DNA of 64,000 bases, taken from positions 310,001 to 374,000 of the forward strand of contig JAGPNK010000019.1 of the NCBI GenBank assembly GCA_020746835.1, given 5' to 3'. This DNA is from Stachybotrys elegans. Its lineage: Eukaryota > Ascomycota > Sordariomycetes > Hypocreales > Stachybotryaceae. A program made the translations under genes and the position numbers. This document shows positions 33,153-46,599 of this stretch, piece by piece; position 1 is the first letter of the stretch; every line of letters starts with the position of its first letter. The notes beneath the pieces were generated by a model. That model did no database searches, was not told the origin of the DNA, and worked only from the letters and a program-made list of their open reading frames with translations.

Positions 33153-34898
33153 TTAAGGGTACTGGGTTGGTAAACCAAAATGGTACCCGAAAACATTATC
33201 CGGGTCCCAAGTCTGTTTCAGCGCCACCAGACGAGGCAAGTTATGCGCACCATATACAGACTCCAATGGTTCATCACCCTGCGCAGCGTTGATGTACACT
33301 GCAAGATCGCTGCCGTCGCCAAATCCCGAGACGGAGGAGAACTCATTCCGAATCGTTCGCCCTATTTCATGTGCTTGGGCTGCGGCGAAGGAATCACCAA
33401 GAGGAAAGCTCATGAACATAACTCTATAAAGGTGGTCAGTAAGTTATCTTGAATGATGCAAGATAAAAGGGACTCGTTGTTGATTCGATAACTCACAATT
33501 GTCCTTGCGTTTCTCTCCATGCATACGCGGTGGAATCGTCAGGCCCGATATTACTCGATTGCTCAAAACTCATAGGCCTTGCCAGAATAGGTGGGTGTCT
33601 CTCAAATGTCATAGAACTTGCGCGAGCGTACGGGTGACTCTCAAGAAACTCTATCATCATATCATAGCCCCGAACCATTGTAGGAACAGAGATGTTCTTT
33701 GTAAGGGCGTTGTAAGGAGTGCGAACAATGCCATCCTGGCAGTTCAGGGAATTCGTTTCCAGCAGTACCGTGTCGTAAAAGTTTCTCCAGGATACTACGT
33801 TGACTCGGGTCTCCTTTGGCCCTAGCTCTAGAATAGGGGCGAGTAGTTCTAAGCCCTTCTCGCGAGATCCGAAGTAGATAAAGTCGCCAACGAATATAGG
33901 CTGAACTTAGATTAGAAACGTGTACAACGGCAAGTCTCGATGAAAACTTACAGAATTGTTGATCGGATCCCAAATCATGTTAGAGAATAGCGACATATCA
34001 GCTGGCTGCTCAGCCATGATTGATCCTAGCGCTGTGTGATACTCTTCATTGGCCGTGGCTGGGAAGATGACATCCACGATGAGGATCTCATCATTGTTCG
34101 TTTGTTCATAGAGGTGATAGGTCGCAAAGGTGACGATGCCAAAGTTTGAACCAGCGCCTCGGAGACCCCAGAACAAATCGGGATTCTGTGTTTCAGAAGC
34201 TTCGACCAGGCTTCCATCTGCAGTGACAATTCGGACCGACCGCAACGCATCCAAGACGAGCCCGTGAATTCCTTGCCAATGGTTAACGCCGGCGCCAAGC
34301 GTGATGCCGACTATTCCGGGACAGGAGCATCCTCCAAGAGCTGAGCATGTTAGACAAAGGGTCACAGTAGATGGAAGGGATACTTGCGCATTTCGAACCC
34401 AGCATCACTGACAGGGTCAAGAAGCTCGTTGACGCGAGTCCCCCCACCAACAGTGACAGTCGCAGCTTCTTTGTTGATGGAAACCGAATTCAACTGCCTA
34501 AGGCTAATTTCAAGACCACCCTGAAGCCTCTTCATTGTACTGCCGTATCCATGCCTGCCACCTGTGGCCAGAAAAGGGAAATTGCATCGACGAGCAAGTC
34601 TCACCTAGCACTTGTTAGCAGTCATTTGCTTTCCAGGAAAAGGTCTGCTTACAGCTTTAACGACATCATCCTCTGTGGCCGGGGTGATGGCAGCAGAGAA
34701 CGTAGGTGCATTGTACGGGTTCCATCGCTCCGTCACCTCAAAGAATGAGGGTTCATCGGTGGGGAAATAGATTGTTGTGTTGACATTCCAAGCGTTACTT
34801 CTGTCAAGCAGAGAGGTCCGCAAGTCACACCGTTCTGCGGTGGCGTGTGTGAGAAATGACCCCAAGAAAACGAGGTAGAGAGTGAGAAGTGAACCCAT
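33153..34898 (-). CDS. Secreted FAD-linked oxidase, BBE / 6-hydroxynicotine oxidase-like
   Basis: The start at 34898 gives a clear signal peptide, MGSLLTLYLVFLGSFLTHATA. The same frame is open upstream to 35129 but those codons are leader. Four introns are inferred. The FAD_binding_4 domain includes FPFLATGGRHGYG, which holds the His that often carries covalent FAD. LGGCSCPGIVGITLGAGVNHW follows, where a Cys occupies the region of the second FAD link in bicovalent enzymes. Then comes FWGLRGAGSNFGIVTFATYHL. The BBE domain ends with WDPDNVFGYHFGLPTQYP, a standard tail for fungal members. It oxidises an alcohol or sugar in the secretory path or outside the cell. Such enzymes also tailor secondary metabolites; which applies here is open. 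Confidence 0.87.
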
Positions 34899-35084
34899 GA
34901 TTGGGCGACGCTGTGTTACTGGAGTTGACTGATAGAGTAGACGCTTGTAGTGAGGAAAAAGAACGATAGTGTATGCGAACAATGATGGTTGCCGGTTGCC
35001 CACAGGACCACAGAACAGAGTCAACCAACGAGCTGGTGGAGATGATTGCCTGTTGATTTCGAATTTACCTGTCTGGGGGTCGCT

Positions 35085-35091
35085 CTTTATA
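35085..35091 (-). promoter_or_regulatory. TATA-like box of the FAD oxidase gene
   Basis: The minus-strand sequence tataaag lies about 190 nt before the ATG at 34898, a somewhat long distance. Confidence 0.35.
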
Positions 35092-37367
35092 CCTGCGGCG
35101 ATACTATTGGAATTGCTTTTTGATCTCATGTTGTGTCTCCTGGATTAAAGCCGAGTGTAATCTAACGTGGCTGGATGATCCTCCTTCCCAATTCACAGTG
35201 TCCTTCGATCAATCTTCGTGGCAAAACAAGGACCCTCCTTTGATCTAGCGAAAACCACGCATCATCGGCTCATATCCCTCGGTTCCGTTATTAGTCCCCG
35301 AATTTCTCTACTCTGACCTCGGCGGAGAGGCTCCGGCTTCCGTGATATCTAAAACTGAGGAGCGTCATTCAAACACATTAGGAACCGCTGAATGAGCTCT
35401 CGAACCGCGCAGTAGCCCGCGCGGATGTCTCACACTGTGAATGATGAGACATCTAAGTAACTGACTCTGAAAATGATCTTGTACTCTGTCATATGTCTGA
35501 ATACAGACAGGCGCAACAAGTGCTGATATCTCAGATCTCGGGTGGTTGGGACATAGATGGGCCTCAGACCTGCACGAGGCAATCGACCGTAAGGATCGCG
35601 ATCCGGAACTATAAATCCTGAGAACAACGATAAAAAAACAACGATAAAAAAATTAGCATACGTGCTTGCAACGCTCATCTCATATGACCGGGAAGTTCAA
35701 TCGCTAAAGTCGCGGAGTCTCATGTCCTACAGGTTAGACCCACGAAACTCGAAGATTTTGACTTGAAATAAGAGTCAGTTTCGTAAGGCGAGAGGCGAGC
35801 GCTGTATAAGTTTTTCATATAAAATTCACTGTGGTATGCTCAGCAAAATTCTGAAACTCAAAAACGTGGGGGGCCGCAGATAAGACATGTCTTGTCCCGT
35901 CCGCTGGCATAGTGCGGATTAATTTGATGGCCACGCCACTTGATGGTCCTAATCTTGCTGACTTACACATCTCTGAGACAGCACATAATAAGAAGCTAGA
36001 TCCGACGCAAGGGTCTCGGGAAGCTTTGAAAGGGATCTCCAACCTCTTCGCCATTACTCAGGTCAGATCGAGATAATAACTGTAGAGCAGATTTTCTTAC
36101 CCATGCTGTGCGAAAGCAAGACCTTCTTCCTAGTTATCTCAACAACAAGTCTTTTGTTAGGTTGGCTTTATCACGCATCATGACCTCTGGAACAACAGCG
36201 TCCATAAATCATGTCCCTCCATGAGAAGCACGGCAGCAACCTAACCTATTTAATGCCAACCCACGGTATGGCTTTATCCTGAAGCCACAATACATGAACA
36301 GAAGACTTAACCTGGGCGGCCCATAGGAAAACCCCTCTTGTGGAGAGGGTACCAACAATACAATTGTGATGTTCAAAATTAAAGGGAGTGGACATGGCTA
36401 GACTGTCTCAGTTTGAATGGGTAAAACAACAAAATGTGCCACTTTGCTCAGCATCAATGCTACTCAAATAGTGGCGAAAACACGCCCCTTTCCGCCTCAT
36501 CCGCGACTTGTAGCCCTTGTCTACCCTGTGTTTCTGACCCATGTTCATTCATAAGAAACCAGGGCGCGTTTTCTCTCACGCGTATTCTTCATTTCCTTAT
36601 TGCAACAATTGGCACATCTCCTCTCTCAACCTTTACCTACTTTCTGGATAACCTTTGAACCTACCCTATACAAGAACAATAGACAGCCTGCTAAATTACC
36701 AGCAGCAAAAGAGACAATGCACATTACGGCGTGCCGGCCGTAGCAGCGGCAGCACTCGAGTACTGACCATTAAAGAGCCAGCATGCCTCCACTCTCTTGG
36801 CTTATTTAATTGACCTGAACCTTCAATCATTTGCAGAGAGTGTGGATTCAATTCATGCTGGATAGCGTTAGTGCATCCCGGCATTTTGGAGGGAAGCATG
36901 GAGAGGCCAAGCAAGGACTAGACAAGCCTGCTAGGGCTACCCAATCCCAACCAGTTGGCCAGATGATGAGATGACGGACCCTGCAGAAAGCTATCGCGTG
37001 CATGCATTCTCTATCAGCGACACAGTGACGTCCTGAAATCAGAGGGATAGTCACAGTCACAGACGTGGAGCCAAGCCGAGTCATCCAATAAACAGTCTTC
37101 GCAGACAAGAGAACGTCCTGCTTCAGAGCTGGACACAGGGCGATATCCGGAACGCTCCACGGGTAAAGTTTAGTCCTTCGCCATCAGGCCAGGGCAAAAC
37201 CACAGTGCTAGTGAATGCAGGCAGTCGGCTCTAGGAGCATGCCAACACTGTGTTCAAGTGCATCTTGATGATATCACGAACAGGGAGCAGCCGTCTGCAA
37301 GATTAACAAATCAGTAAATTTTATAGTACCCTAGTACCTACAAACAGAGTCTCCCAAGCGAACGTGG
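35092..37367. other. Large intergenic region, no gene supported
   Basis: This 2.3-kb stretch has many stops in all frames. A tandem of aacgataaaaaa occurs twice at about 35625-35647. Frames at 35815-36054, 36434-36658 and 36848-37108 are short and unfamiliar. It may hold promoter elements or decayed repeats that I cannot name. Confidence 0.4.
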
Positions 37368-40300
37368 TCACTTTCCCCCGAACATCTCCCAAACACTCTT
37401 CGGGGCCTCATATGCCTCAGTGCCGACAGGCTTGTATTCCACATCGAGTCTGTTTCTTCATTAGCCCCACGCAACTGGAACTCAAGTTGCTAGCACGTAC
37501 CCGAATGCTGATGGCCCGCCCATTTTCAATCCCTTCTCCGTCGCCCAGATCGGCGGCGCTCTCAGTGCAACAACACTGACTCTGAGCCCAAACTTGTAGT
37601 CTGAGATGCCCAATGGGGCACCATTGGCAATGTCTAGGAAACAGATGAGATCCGGAACCACTGCGATGACTTTGTCTTCTTGTCCTTCTTGTTTAAGGAC
37701 GGCGCAGAGGTTCTCGTTTTCGAATTCGACGAAAAGCGAAGTGCTGGATGAGGTGTTGCTGTCTGACGAGGAGAGAAGAACACTGCCTCTAGTGAATCCC
37801 TTGGCAACCTGCCGTGTGACTGAAGTGATTTTTCCGCGGAAGAGGAGGACGCCGTTTTGTTCTTTTATCAGCATTGTTACAGGGTCGAGCTTCTGGCTAC
37901 GAGAGACCGCGATCGAGCGACCAATGCTCCAAGCTGTATGAAGTGTTAATAAAATGTCACGGAGGCCAAGGGTATGACTTACCCAGAGAAAAGCTGTTTC
38001 GAGGCAGAGAACGAGCTTCAATACCATCTAGAGGGTTAACACACAGACCCGCCAAAGATCCTAGATCAGTACAGGCATCTCGCATCAGTTCCTCAGTCTC
38101 AAAGTTGTCTTTGGTAGTCGCGAAGATCTGGTAATAAGTCAGTTCTAAGCCGTAACTAGAGATCACAGCAGACTATACCCTTGGGCCACTTGCTCCATCT
38201 GCATTGGCTGCTGGAACGAGCGGAACGTCTTCCAGGCAGCGCACTGTTTGCCATAGAAACGGGTAGGCTCGTGCCACACAATCAGTGTCCAGGACGCTTT
38301 TGCCGAAACGCTGTGCCGCGTGGAGTGCCTCGAAAGAATTCATTCCTCCGATCTCGTTGGGAATAACAGCGTCAAACGACGAGATATTGGCTGCGTCGAG
38401 TACTGCCTTTATAGCATCGGTAACCCTGTCTCAATTAGTTCCAGTCGTTAGCTGCAAAACAATTCACGTACTCATTCATGCCAGGGACTCGTTCCAGATA
38501 GACGGTGGGAGATCCCTGTGTCAGGTTAGTCACAAAACTGCAATACTGCAAGAATAGGAGAGCGCCCACCATAAAGCCAGCGATCAGTACAACAGCATCA
38601 TCAGGTAGCGTGTCCTGCCTGCGGATAGTAATGTTCTCGCCCTTGGCTAATGCGTGTGCACACGCGATATAACTGGGATATGCGTCACCGCAACTTCCGA
38701 CTCCCAGAACTCCAGTGCCGTCCTGGAGGAATTGCAGATCAGTCTCTGACAAATACCATAGGTCTCCCTCTATCCTTGGCCTGTAAGACTCGACATCTAG
38801 TTGTTCGACGATGTCGTAGGATGAAGCCTTGGAATCGACAGCATTGGTATCGGTCTCGGAACTGGCGCTTGTATCAATCGTTAAGTCATCTTCCCCAGAA
38901 TCCTCATGGACGTCGGAGAGGTCTGCTACGACCCGAACAATAAGTCTCGTAGCTCCATTGGTGACATACGAAATCGGGATCGATTCGATCTCCACGACTT
39001 CTAGGGTGTCCCTGTTTCCTCCCGCAGCAACGCAGCGGTCCGCTGCAAGAGCTTTGGCTGCCTCGATCTGCGCGTCCATTGTGGAATTCTCTGTTGGTAC
39101 CACGACCATATCAACCGAGCCGCTTATTTTTCCGATCTGCCCAGTCAGCACCTCAAGATGATCATGGTTATGAGCAACATACCGCGGCGCCAACAGCATT
39201 GGCCACTTCGAGATATTTCGGGCGAATGAGCTCTCCAACTCCCGCAATCTCATCGCTAATGATGATGCTCCCACCACCAACGAGAATTGCTCGCACATCA
39301 CCCGGCTTTGTCTTGACAAGATCGATAGCTTCCTCGACAGCCCTCTTAATCTCTGCAAGCCCAGAGGCTTTGATATGTGGTTGCACAAGTCTATCTGTCC
39401 GATCGTTGGACAAGATCAAATCGGTGGCCTATTGTCTTGTTAGCTGGAGAATGCAGTGTATATTATGACCACCAACAGTAAGAGTTTCTCCTCCAAAATA
39501 AATTCCTTCCGAGGTCAGGCGTGAGCCAACCGAATCTGGGCCGACTCGAGTTTGTTCAGAATCCGTTCTCACGAGCGACCCGCCGCCAACAGCGATGCTG
39601 TGAACATCAGGTATAGTGAAGTTAGTCCTGACACCCGCAATATTGACGAAAGCAGGAGATTGCCTGGGAAACCCGGTTTTCAACAAGCCGCAAATGTCAG
39701 TTGTGGTACTGTTTACATTAGCAGGCCATCTCAAATCTGGGGTTAGTGACTCACCCTCCAACATCTATTACCAGGACTTCTCTATCGTCTGCCTGTGAAA
39801 GAGATCCCGCCAGTAGTGCCGCTCCCCTTGCACTATTCGTAGGACCGGATGAGAAGCATCGTACTGGGTGCTCAGCAGCTTCTGAAGCCTTGCTTAACGT
39901 ACCATCATTCAGGGTGATGTGCAGGCTACATTTGCCCAATTTCTGAACCGCATCCCTGAAACCTGCGATGACATGGCGAGCAAAACGTCGAAGACTAGCG
40001 TTCAGAATGCTTGCATTCTCTCGTTCAAGAAACCCCAGCCTGCCGATCTTGTGAGAGCAAGAGACATCATATCCAGCACCAAGTTCCGAAGCCAAAACAG
40101 AGGCAGCTTCTAGCTCCTGCTCAGGATTTGACGGAGAGTATACACCAATCACGACCACACTCTTGATCGACTTGGACTTGATAATTGCTGCTTGCTCTTT
40201 GAGTTGCTCATGTCGTAGCGTGCGCACAACTCTGCCATCAACTAATCCAATCAGTTGCCGGCCGCACTAGATGGGATCATGTTTACCTTGATAGCCGCCA

Positions 40301-40806
40301 TCTACGTAGCCATAATGGCCTTCCATCAAGTCACGGAGACCGACTGGGAAGCCCACTAATGCAGATGTTAGGGGCTGCACGTCTGGGGACCTGATTAATG
40401 CATACCGAATGGAGGAGATCGCTGAGAATACGGTCCACACAGCCGAATCACAGCGACCTTGTCGAGCTTACTTTTGTTCTGCTCGAGAACTGCATTGACG
40501 AATTGCTACATTTGTAAGCTTAATCGAGAATTCGCATTAATCCTGACATACTGTTGTCCCAATCTTGACCGATGAAACTTCACTCGGTGAGATTCCCCCC
40601 CTTCGGATAACCTCCCGAATGGCGAGCTCTACGCCCGCTTGAATGTCCGAGGTTGTAGGAGTCTTATACCAGGCAACGACCTGGTCGTTGCGAAGGATGA
40701 CGGCCTATAAAGTTAGCGGTGTTTTTCACAAGGTAGGCTTTCTCACATCAGTGTTTGTTCCACCGACATCAATGCCGATGACACTTGAAGGGATTTCGGC
40801 TGGCAT
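37368..40806 (-). CDS. Hydantoinase/oxoprolinase family protein with C-terminal DUF917
   Basis: The gene starts at 40806 with MPAEIPSSVIGIDVGGTNTD, the N-terminal ATP-site motif of HyuA/5-oxoprolinase proteins. It ends at 37368 after YKPVGTEAYEAPKSVWEM. Around ten short introns are needed. The hydantoinase A core shows CFSSGPTNSARGAALLAG and VLVIDVGG joined to TTDICGLL over an intron. The later part has DLWYLSETDLQFLQDG and GVGSCGDAYPSYIACAHAL, typical of DUF917, and ends in a beta-rich domain. The combination is a known fungal architecture of nearly 1000 residues. It should hydrolyse a cyclic amide such as a hydantoin or oxoproline in an ATP-dependent way. It is divergent from an Atg22-like transporter 596 bp away, which may bring in the substrate. 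Confidence 0.85.
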
Positions 40807-41402
40807 TGTCTACCGTCGACCGCAAGTCACCGATGTTTGACCACGAAGAGCGAAATTCTCGTTAACCGAGGAATATTTGATTACTTCGAGGTATGGTTTT
40901 TGTACCCGGACACGTGCGCATAAGCTGGCCTTGGCCTGGCGTGTGAGACGATGCCGGTTCTAGCTAGAGCTTCTACTGATTTCTTCGTCGGCTAGATAGG
41001 AATGGGCATATATATGATTGGCCGAGAATGCAACGATCCACACTTCATGTCCGACGCACTGGGTGGAGAGGGTTCTAGGTGCCAGGGTGAGGCGTTGGTC
41101 TGTCGGCTAGATAGCAGTTGTGGTCGTTTTTGGTAAAACGTGGCTATGAGTCATTTGCTGGAAGTGGAGCGGGGTCCGTTCACAATCTTACTCAATAAGT
41201 TTCTTATCGGGGTGGGCCGACCGTATCTGAGATTATTGACAGGTACGGATACGCCACCCACGAGATGGTTCTCGGCTTATCATGATCAAGGGTCCACCAT
41301 CTTGACCGTCTCCATATCAACTCCAAAGATAAAGTCAATGCCAGTTGCCTACTTGGTTCGGTCTGCTCGCATCCCTTCCTCTATGCACTTGTCAACTGCA
41401 TA
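40807..41402. promoter_or_regulatory. Divergent promoter region, hydantoinase and Atg22-like transporter
   Basis: This 596-bp region separates the two start codons and may co-regulate both. No TATA element or operator stands out. Confidence 0.4.
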
Positions 41403-43157
41403 ATGGACGACCATATCACCTCGCAGCAAGAGGAGGCCCATCCTACCAAGCCGGCATTCACTTCCATCGCTGTGCCAGATCAGAGTGGCGGGTCGTCGGT
41501 AGACGTTCCTGAACTGCATCGTTATGACGACCACAAGATGGGGCCGACTGTCACTAAGAAGGAACTCTACTCCTACTACACCTACTACGCAGGCAACAAC
41601 GGCATAGGATCCTTTCAATAGTTAGCCATCACAGACTCCGGCCGCTTGATAACATGCTGACATTCTAGTTCGAATCTCTTGTTCCAGAACCTCATTTACC
41701 AGGCCGGCTTCAACCCCAACGTGTTGCCACTGGGCAGTTCCTCGTGCGATGTAGACCCGACTGCACCATGTCACGTCTTCTGGAATGGAGGAACAAAACC
41801 GTACACCTCCGTCGTCTTAATCGGTTCTGGTCTGACTTTTCTGTCCCAAGCCTTCGTCTTCATCGGAGTAGGAAGCTTGGCCGACTATGGCAATTGGAAT
41901 CCATGGGTTGTGCGCATCTTTTCGGTTATCTGCTGGGCAATTGAATTCGGTTTTCTCGGAGTCAAGGAAGCTGATCAATGGAGAACCGCCATGGCTCTGT
42001 ACATCTTGAGTGGTAAGCCCTCCGACGTCTCCATCTCTTTCTCAAGTTAACCATTTCCAGCAATCACCTTTTGGGCTTCCTACGTCTTCTTCAACGCCAT
42101 CTTTCCCAAAGTCGCTCATGATCTACCCGAAGTCCACAAAGCGCATGAGGAGTTGTTGAATAGGACCATCAGCGAAGAGGAATATGAGCACCGATGTTCA
42201 ATGGCACGATCCAAAGTCATGAACATGAGTTACGGCTGGAACAACGTCGGCTTCACAGCCTGCGGCGCACTGTCACTCGCCGCACTTGCTGGCATTGGAG
42301 CAAACGACTCCGTGGCTCAAAACAACTGGGGCTATTCGGTGTCTGTGGCTGTGTGCACTGGATTCTGGATACTCCTCGCCATCCCGTGGTTCTTGTGGGA
42401 AAAGAAACGACCCGGACCACCTCTACCCCCAGGAGAAAATTATCTGACTTTTGGCTTCAAGCAAACCTGGTTCGCGGCAAAGCAGGCGTGGACTTTGAAG
42501 CAGACATTCTTCTATTTAATTGCCTTTTTCTTGCTGGCCGACGGTATCGGCACAACCATCGTTCTTGTTGGCATTGCGCAGACCCAAGTGGTCGCCTTCT
42601 CGGCCACGCAGAACACATATCTGATCATGGTTCAAGGAGGATCATGCATTGTCGGTGTTTTTGGCGCGTACTACGTCCAACAGCTCTTCAATCTCAGAAC
42701 CAAGACAATGCTGCAGACCGCTAATATTGGATGTGTTCTCGTCGCACTCTGGGGTATGATCGGAATCTGGACCACCAAGGTTGGCTATCACAACATCTGG
42801 GAGTTCTGGCTTTTCAACGCGCAGTTCGGCTTCACCATGGGCGCCCAATTCTCATACGGCCAGGCTTTCATGGCCGAACTGGTTCCTCGTGGAAGAGAAT
42901 ACATGTTCTTCAGCTTGCTAGGCATTGTCTCCAAGGGCTCTGCATGGATTGGTCCCATCGTTTCCAGCGCCATTGTCGAGGTCAACAACAACGACTGGAC
43001 CCCTTTCCCGTTTGTGGCTGCTCTGATTCTTGTACCTACGATTGGTATCTTCTTCATCAGCGAGACCAAGAGTCGAAAGGAATGCGCCGAGTACCTTGCC
43101 AGGGAAGCCACCACTTTGCGAAAGCTGGACAATGAAGATGTTGCCAAATCAATCTAG
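41403..43157 (+). CDS. Atg22-like MFS transporter
   Basis: Exons 41403-41620, 41669-42012 and 42061-43157 join in phase to 552 residues. The junction restores the family signature GNNGIGSFQYSNLLFQNLIY. GSLADYGNWNPWVVRIFSV, ITFWASYVFFNAIFPKVAHD and YGWNNVGFTACGALSLAAL are typical of PF11700, the vacuolar effluxer Atg22-like family. The last part has FMAELVPRGREYMFFSLLG. About 12 membrane helices are visible. Atg22 itself exports amino acids from the vacuole; paralogues in filamentous fungi are expanded and may work at other membranes. Here it may supply the neighbouring hydantoinase with substrate, which is inference. Confidence 0.9.
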
Positions 43158-43627
43158 GGACGAATTCTGGCGGAAAGGGTGGAATAGTTAGATGCTTGAT
43201 AGCCTTAACTTTCTTCGAATACTTTGTCTAAAGTGAGACTCCATACGTTGTAGCAGTGCTTAATTTGTAACCAGCAAGGTAAGATGGTCTCCCTCCACAT
43301 ATGGTATTTCTCGTCGCCTTGTTGATATGGTTAAGGTAGGTTCCAAGGCAGCTCCAGCGAAGCGACGGAGCCGAGCAATCCCGAGTCATAAGCAGCGCCA
43401 CAAGCAACGCGACAGTCATTTTTTTAGACGCCTCTAGTTATTACACGTAGCGAAAGCACTAAAGCAAGGCATGTCACATGACTCCTTAGCTAAAACGTGG
43501 CCCATGGGACGCCCTGACATTTATCGAGAGTCGTTTGCAAAGAGCATCGTCGATTAATCCCAACGTAAATCCACGGCCAGCGCAGCCAAAGATGGGACTA
43601 TAGGGAGTGTTCCATGAAAGGACATAG

Positions 43628-45279
43628 ATGGCACCTGGATCGGGCATCAGAGCCCCCGTTCCGAGAACGAGGACCGGTTAGCCTCAATGCTTTTGCCACA
43701 GGGAACTCTGAACTGATAAGAATATAGGCTGCTTGACTTGCAGGAAGGCCAAGGTAAAATGCGGCGAAGAGAGGCCAACCTGCAAGCGATGTCAAAGACT
43801 GCAACTTGGTTGCGACTGGAGCGAGGCGCCGGCGCGCGCCCTAATAAGCGTTGTCCGTCGACCGCGAGAAAGCAGTCATAGATCAGCTACGATCCCATCC
43901 TCCGGACCACTCCAACCACCATTTGTCGTCGAGTTTCCCAATGCGGATCGAGCTTCTCTTCCCTATATCAATCATTTCATCACCTTTTGCTCTCGGTTCC
44001 TTGCTTACGCCAACGATGGGGAGGCTAATCCCTTTCAGCAAGAGCTTGTTCCTCTCGCTTCTTCTTCCCCAGCTTTGCTTCACTCGATGATTGCTCTTGC
44101 TGCTGGCCATATGGCCAGAGGTGAACCGCGACACGGCATTCCTGCAGTCAGGCATTATTCAGCTGCACTTCGAGAACTGAATCTTGTCTTGTCCGACCCT
44201 AACCAACTAGCGTCGAACTCTACGCTCGGCGCATGTTTGATGCTGTGCGTCTACGAGGTAAGTGAACATCCAATGGTCCAATCTCACTTACAAACATAAA
44301 TAGATATCCCATTCAGACAAAAGTCTTTGGCTAGAGCACCTCCAAGGAGCACGAGATCTGATCATGCATCGAGGAGGTCCACGGACATCAGACTTTCTAT
44401 CCCGGTTTTTCTCGCTCCTGGACATATCCGGATCATTATCTTCTGGTAGAGCTCCATTGATTGCAGGGAATTACTGGCTTGAAGCGAGAAACAGCACCCA
44501 TAATCAATTGAAATGGCCATATTACGACAATGGGGCAATCATGGTAGGGGCCTTTCATGAATTAATGGTCTCTATGTCATGCCTATCAAGTCTCTCGGCC
44601 GAGTCAATGACCGAATTCGGTAAACAGAACCCGCACCTCATCTACGATAGAGCGATGGCCATTCGACAACAGTTGGATAGATGGTGGGATTCACAACCAC
44701 CAGAGTTGCGAGATCAAAGTAATGACTGGCGTACCCTTCCTCGCAAGAAGCCACTGGAGGAGTCGGAATTACTCGAACAAGAGTCGTTCTCGAGTCTACG
44801 ATCCTGCAAGTCGGCATGTACCATTTACCTCCAACATATAATCAACCCGACGGGTATTCAACCTCCAGGATCCGAAGTTGCTGTCGCTGCGGAAAGTATT
44901 TTAGCCATTGCTAGAAAGACGCCAGAAGGCTACGGGTTGGAAATGGGCCTCCTTTGGGGGATATTCATGGCCGGGGTTGTCATCTTCGATGATACTGAAG
45001 CAGAGACGTTGATCCGTCGAAAGCTGAGGTCAGATGCAAGTATCAGTATATATGTACGTCTCACATTGAAGAGCGATCAGGAAATGACTAACAGTTGGCT
45101 TCCAGCATGCTGATCGTGGCCTAGAGTTGTTGGAAATTCTGTGGGAAAGGCAGCACCGTCTCAAAGTGAAACTTGACTGGAGAGAAATCCAAAATGAGAT
45201 GGGCATTCAGGTGTACGTCTTGATCATCCTTAGAGTGGAATTATACTGACCCAATATATTCAGGTTTATTCTTGCCTAG
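43628..45279 (+). CDS. Zn2Cys6 transcription factor
   Basis: A short first exon, 43628-43676 (MAPGSGIRAPVPRTRTG), is joined to 43728-44257, then to exons from about 44305 and 45106. The cluster reads GCLTCRKAKVKCGEERPTCK followed by RCQRLQLGCDW, so all six Cys are there. The middle shows LPYINHFITFCSRFLAY, ALLHSMIALAAGHMA and YEISHSDKSLWLEHLQGARDL across a splice, typical of fungal_trans_2 (PF11951) regulators. The end is best read as WREIQNEMGIQVFILA, stopping at 45279. A different last acceptor would extend the protein to about 45422. It probably regulates the neighbouring SDR or the hydantoinase side. Confidence 0.85.
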
Positions 45280-45753
45280 TACGCACGCTTGACGGCACGG
45301 ACGGATCCAAGGCCGACAATAACTCATGCAAAGAGCTACCGAGCGCTATGGAGCGCGTACGGTTGGCTGAGATGGATTTGATATTGTCTGGCAAGCTTCA
45401 ATACGGCTTCAATTCCTTCTAACAGTACATAGTGGATGTGAGGAAGCTGCTGTGCTTGGCTGAGGCTTGCATACCAAAGCTTTACATTACTGCTCTTATT
45501 ATTTTCCCTCCAGTACACTCTACTACTGCGAGAAGCTTGGCGATTAGGATTGCCAGTTCATAGACTGGCAAAATGAGAGCTTTTCCTTAGATCGTTACCC
45601 AATCACGTTCACGCCTACACGGCATCTACTGGCTGAACACCGAACGGTTATTACTACTTCCTAACTACTACCTCGCTCCAGCTCCCTAAATCGTGACCAT
45701 CCCGCCACACCTCACAAACATTCCCGTCGATCTATACTGTAAGCTACATACGA

Positions 45754-46599
45754 TTACCATGGAATCTCTGTCCCATCGTAGTTCAAGAAGTGTCCAGAGG
45801 TTGCTTCCTTGGTCGACTTTTCAATCTACAGCGTATTTATTAGCATTAAATATTTGGTGATTGTGGCAAACTGACCTGCTCAACAACACCAGCGGCGCTT
45901 TGCTCCTCCGTGATAGCAGCTTCTTTCATCCCAATGGCCTTTGCAATAGAATTGCCCAGTTCGGTCTTAACCCAGCTGATATCTCGCGTCAGCATTGGTT
46001 TCTTCGGCGATAGAATCATATGCTTACCTTGGGTGGATAGGGAAAGTAATCAGGGCTGGTTCTTCGAGATGCACCTTGCCAACAAAGAAGTTGATTGCGG
46101 CCTTGGACATGCCGTATGCAACATCGGGGATCTTTCTCTGGGACTGCATGCCGATGCTGCCCAGTTCCGTGGACACGACGACAAATCTTGGCTCGCGAGC
46201 CGCAAGCAAAAGAGACCTGACCGCCAGATACAAAGCGAAGGGACCAATAGAGTTCACCTTGAAATGGTCCTCAACTTCGCTGATCGGTGTGTCGGCCACC
46301 AAGCCCCAGAATTTGCCGACACCTGCATTGGCAATGACGGTGTCGAGCTTGGTGATACCGTGAAGGGCTTTGAGCTCGGAGACGGCGGCCTGGGCGTCGG
46401 ATGGGACGGTGCTATCGATCTTGACAACGATAAGCTTCGAGCCAGTTCCAACGGGAAGCGTGCGAAGCTCGGCGACCGATGGATGGTTGACATCACGCAC
46501 GCCAGAGATGACGGTGCGTCCGGGCTGAGAGAGGTATATCGACAGAATTGCCTTTCCGATACCGCGGTTGGCTCCAGTGATCAAGACGGAAGAAGACAT
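45754..46599 (-). CDS. Short-chain dehydrogenase, nor-1 (norsolorinate ketoreductase)-like
   Basis: Three exons (46599 to about 46028, then about 45974 to 45877, then about 45826 to 45754) give 247 residues. TGANRGIG at residues 8-15 is the cofactor motif. VIANAGVG follows, and the catalytic pair is Tyr162 and Lys166 in AYGMSKAA. After the first splice HPSWVKTELGNS replaces the usual HPGWV. The C-terminus SGHFLNYDGTEIPW is typical of the sniffer/aflatoxin ketoreductase group. It uses NAD(P)H to reduce a ketone, often on an aromatic polyketide, but no such PKS is in view. The 3' end faces the Zn2Cys6 gene on the left. Confidence 0.9.

Noticed and set aside
45279..45422. Longer C-terminus of the Zn2Cys6 regulator at 43628
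   Set aside because: It needs a different splice choice; the shorter ending QVFILA fits the usual end of this regulator type better.
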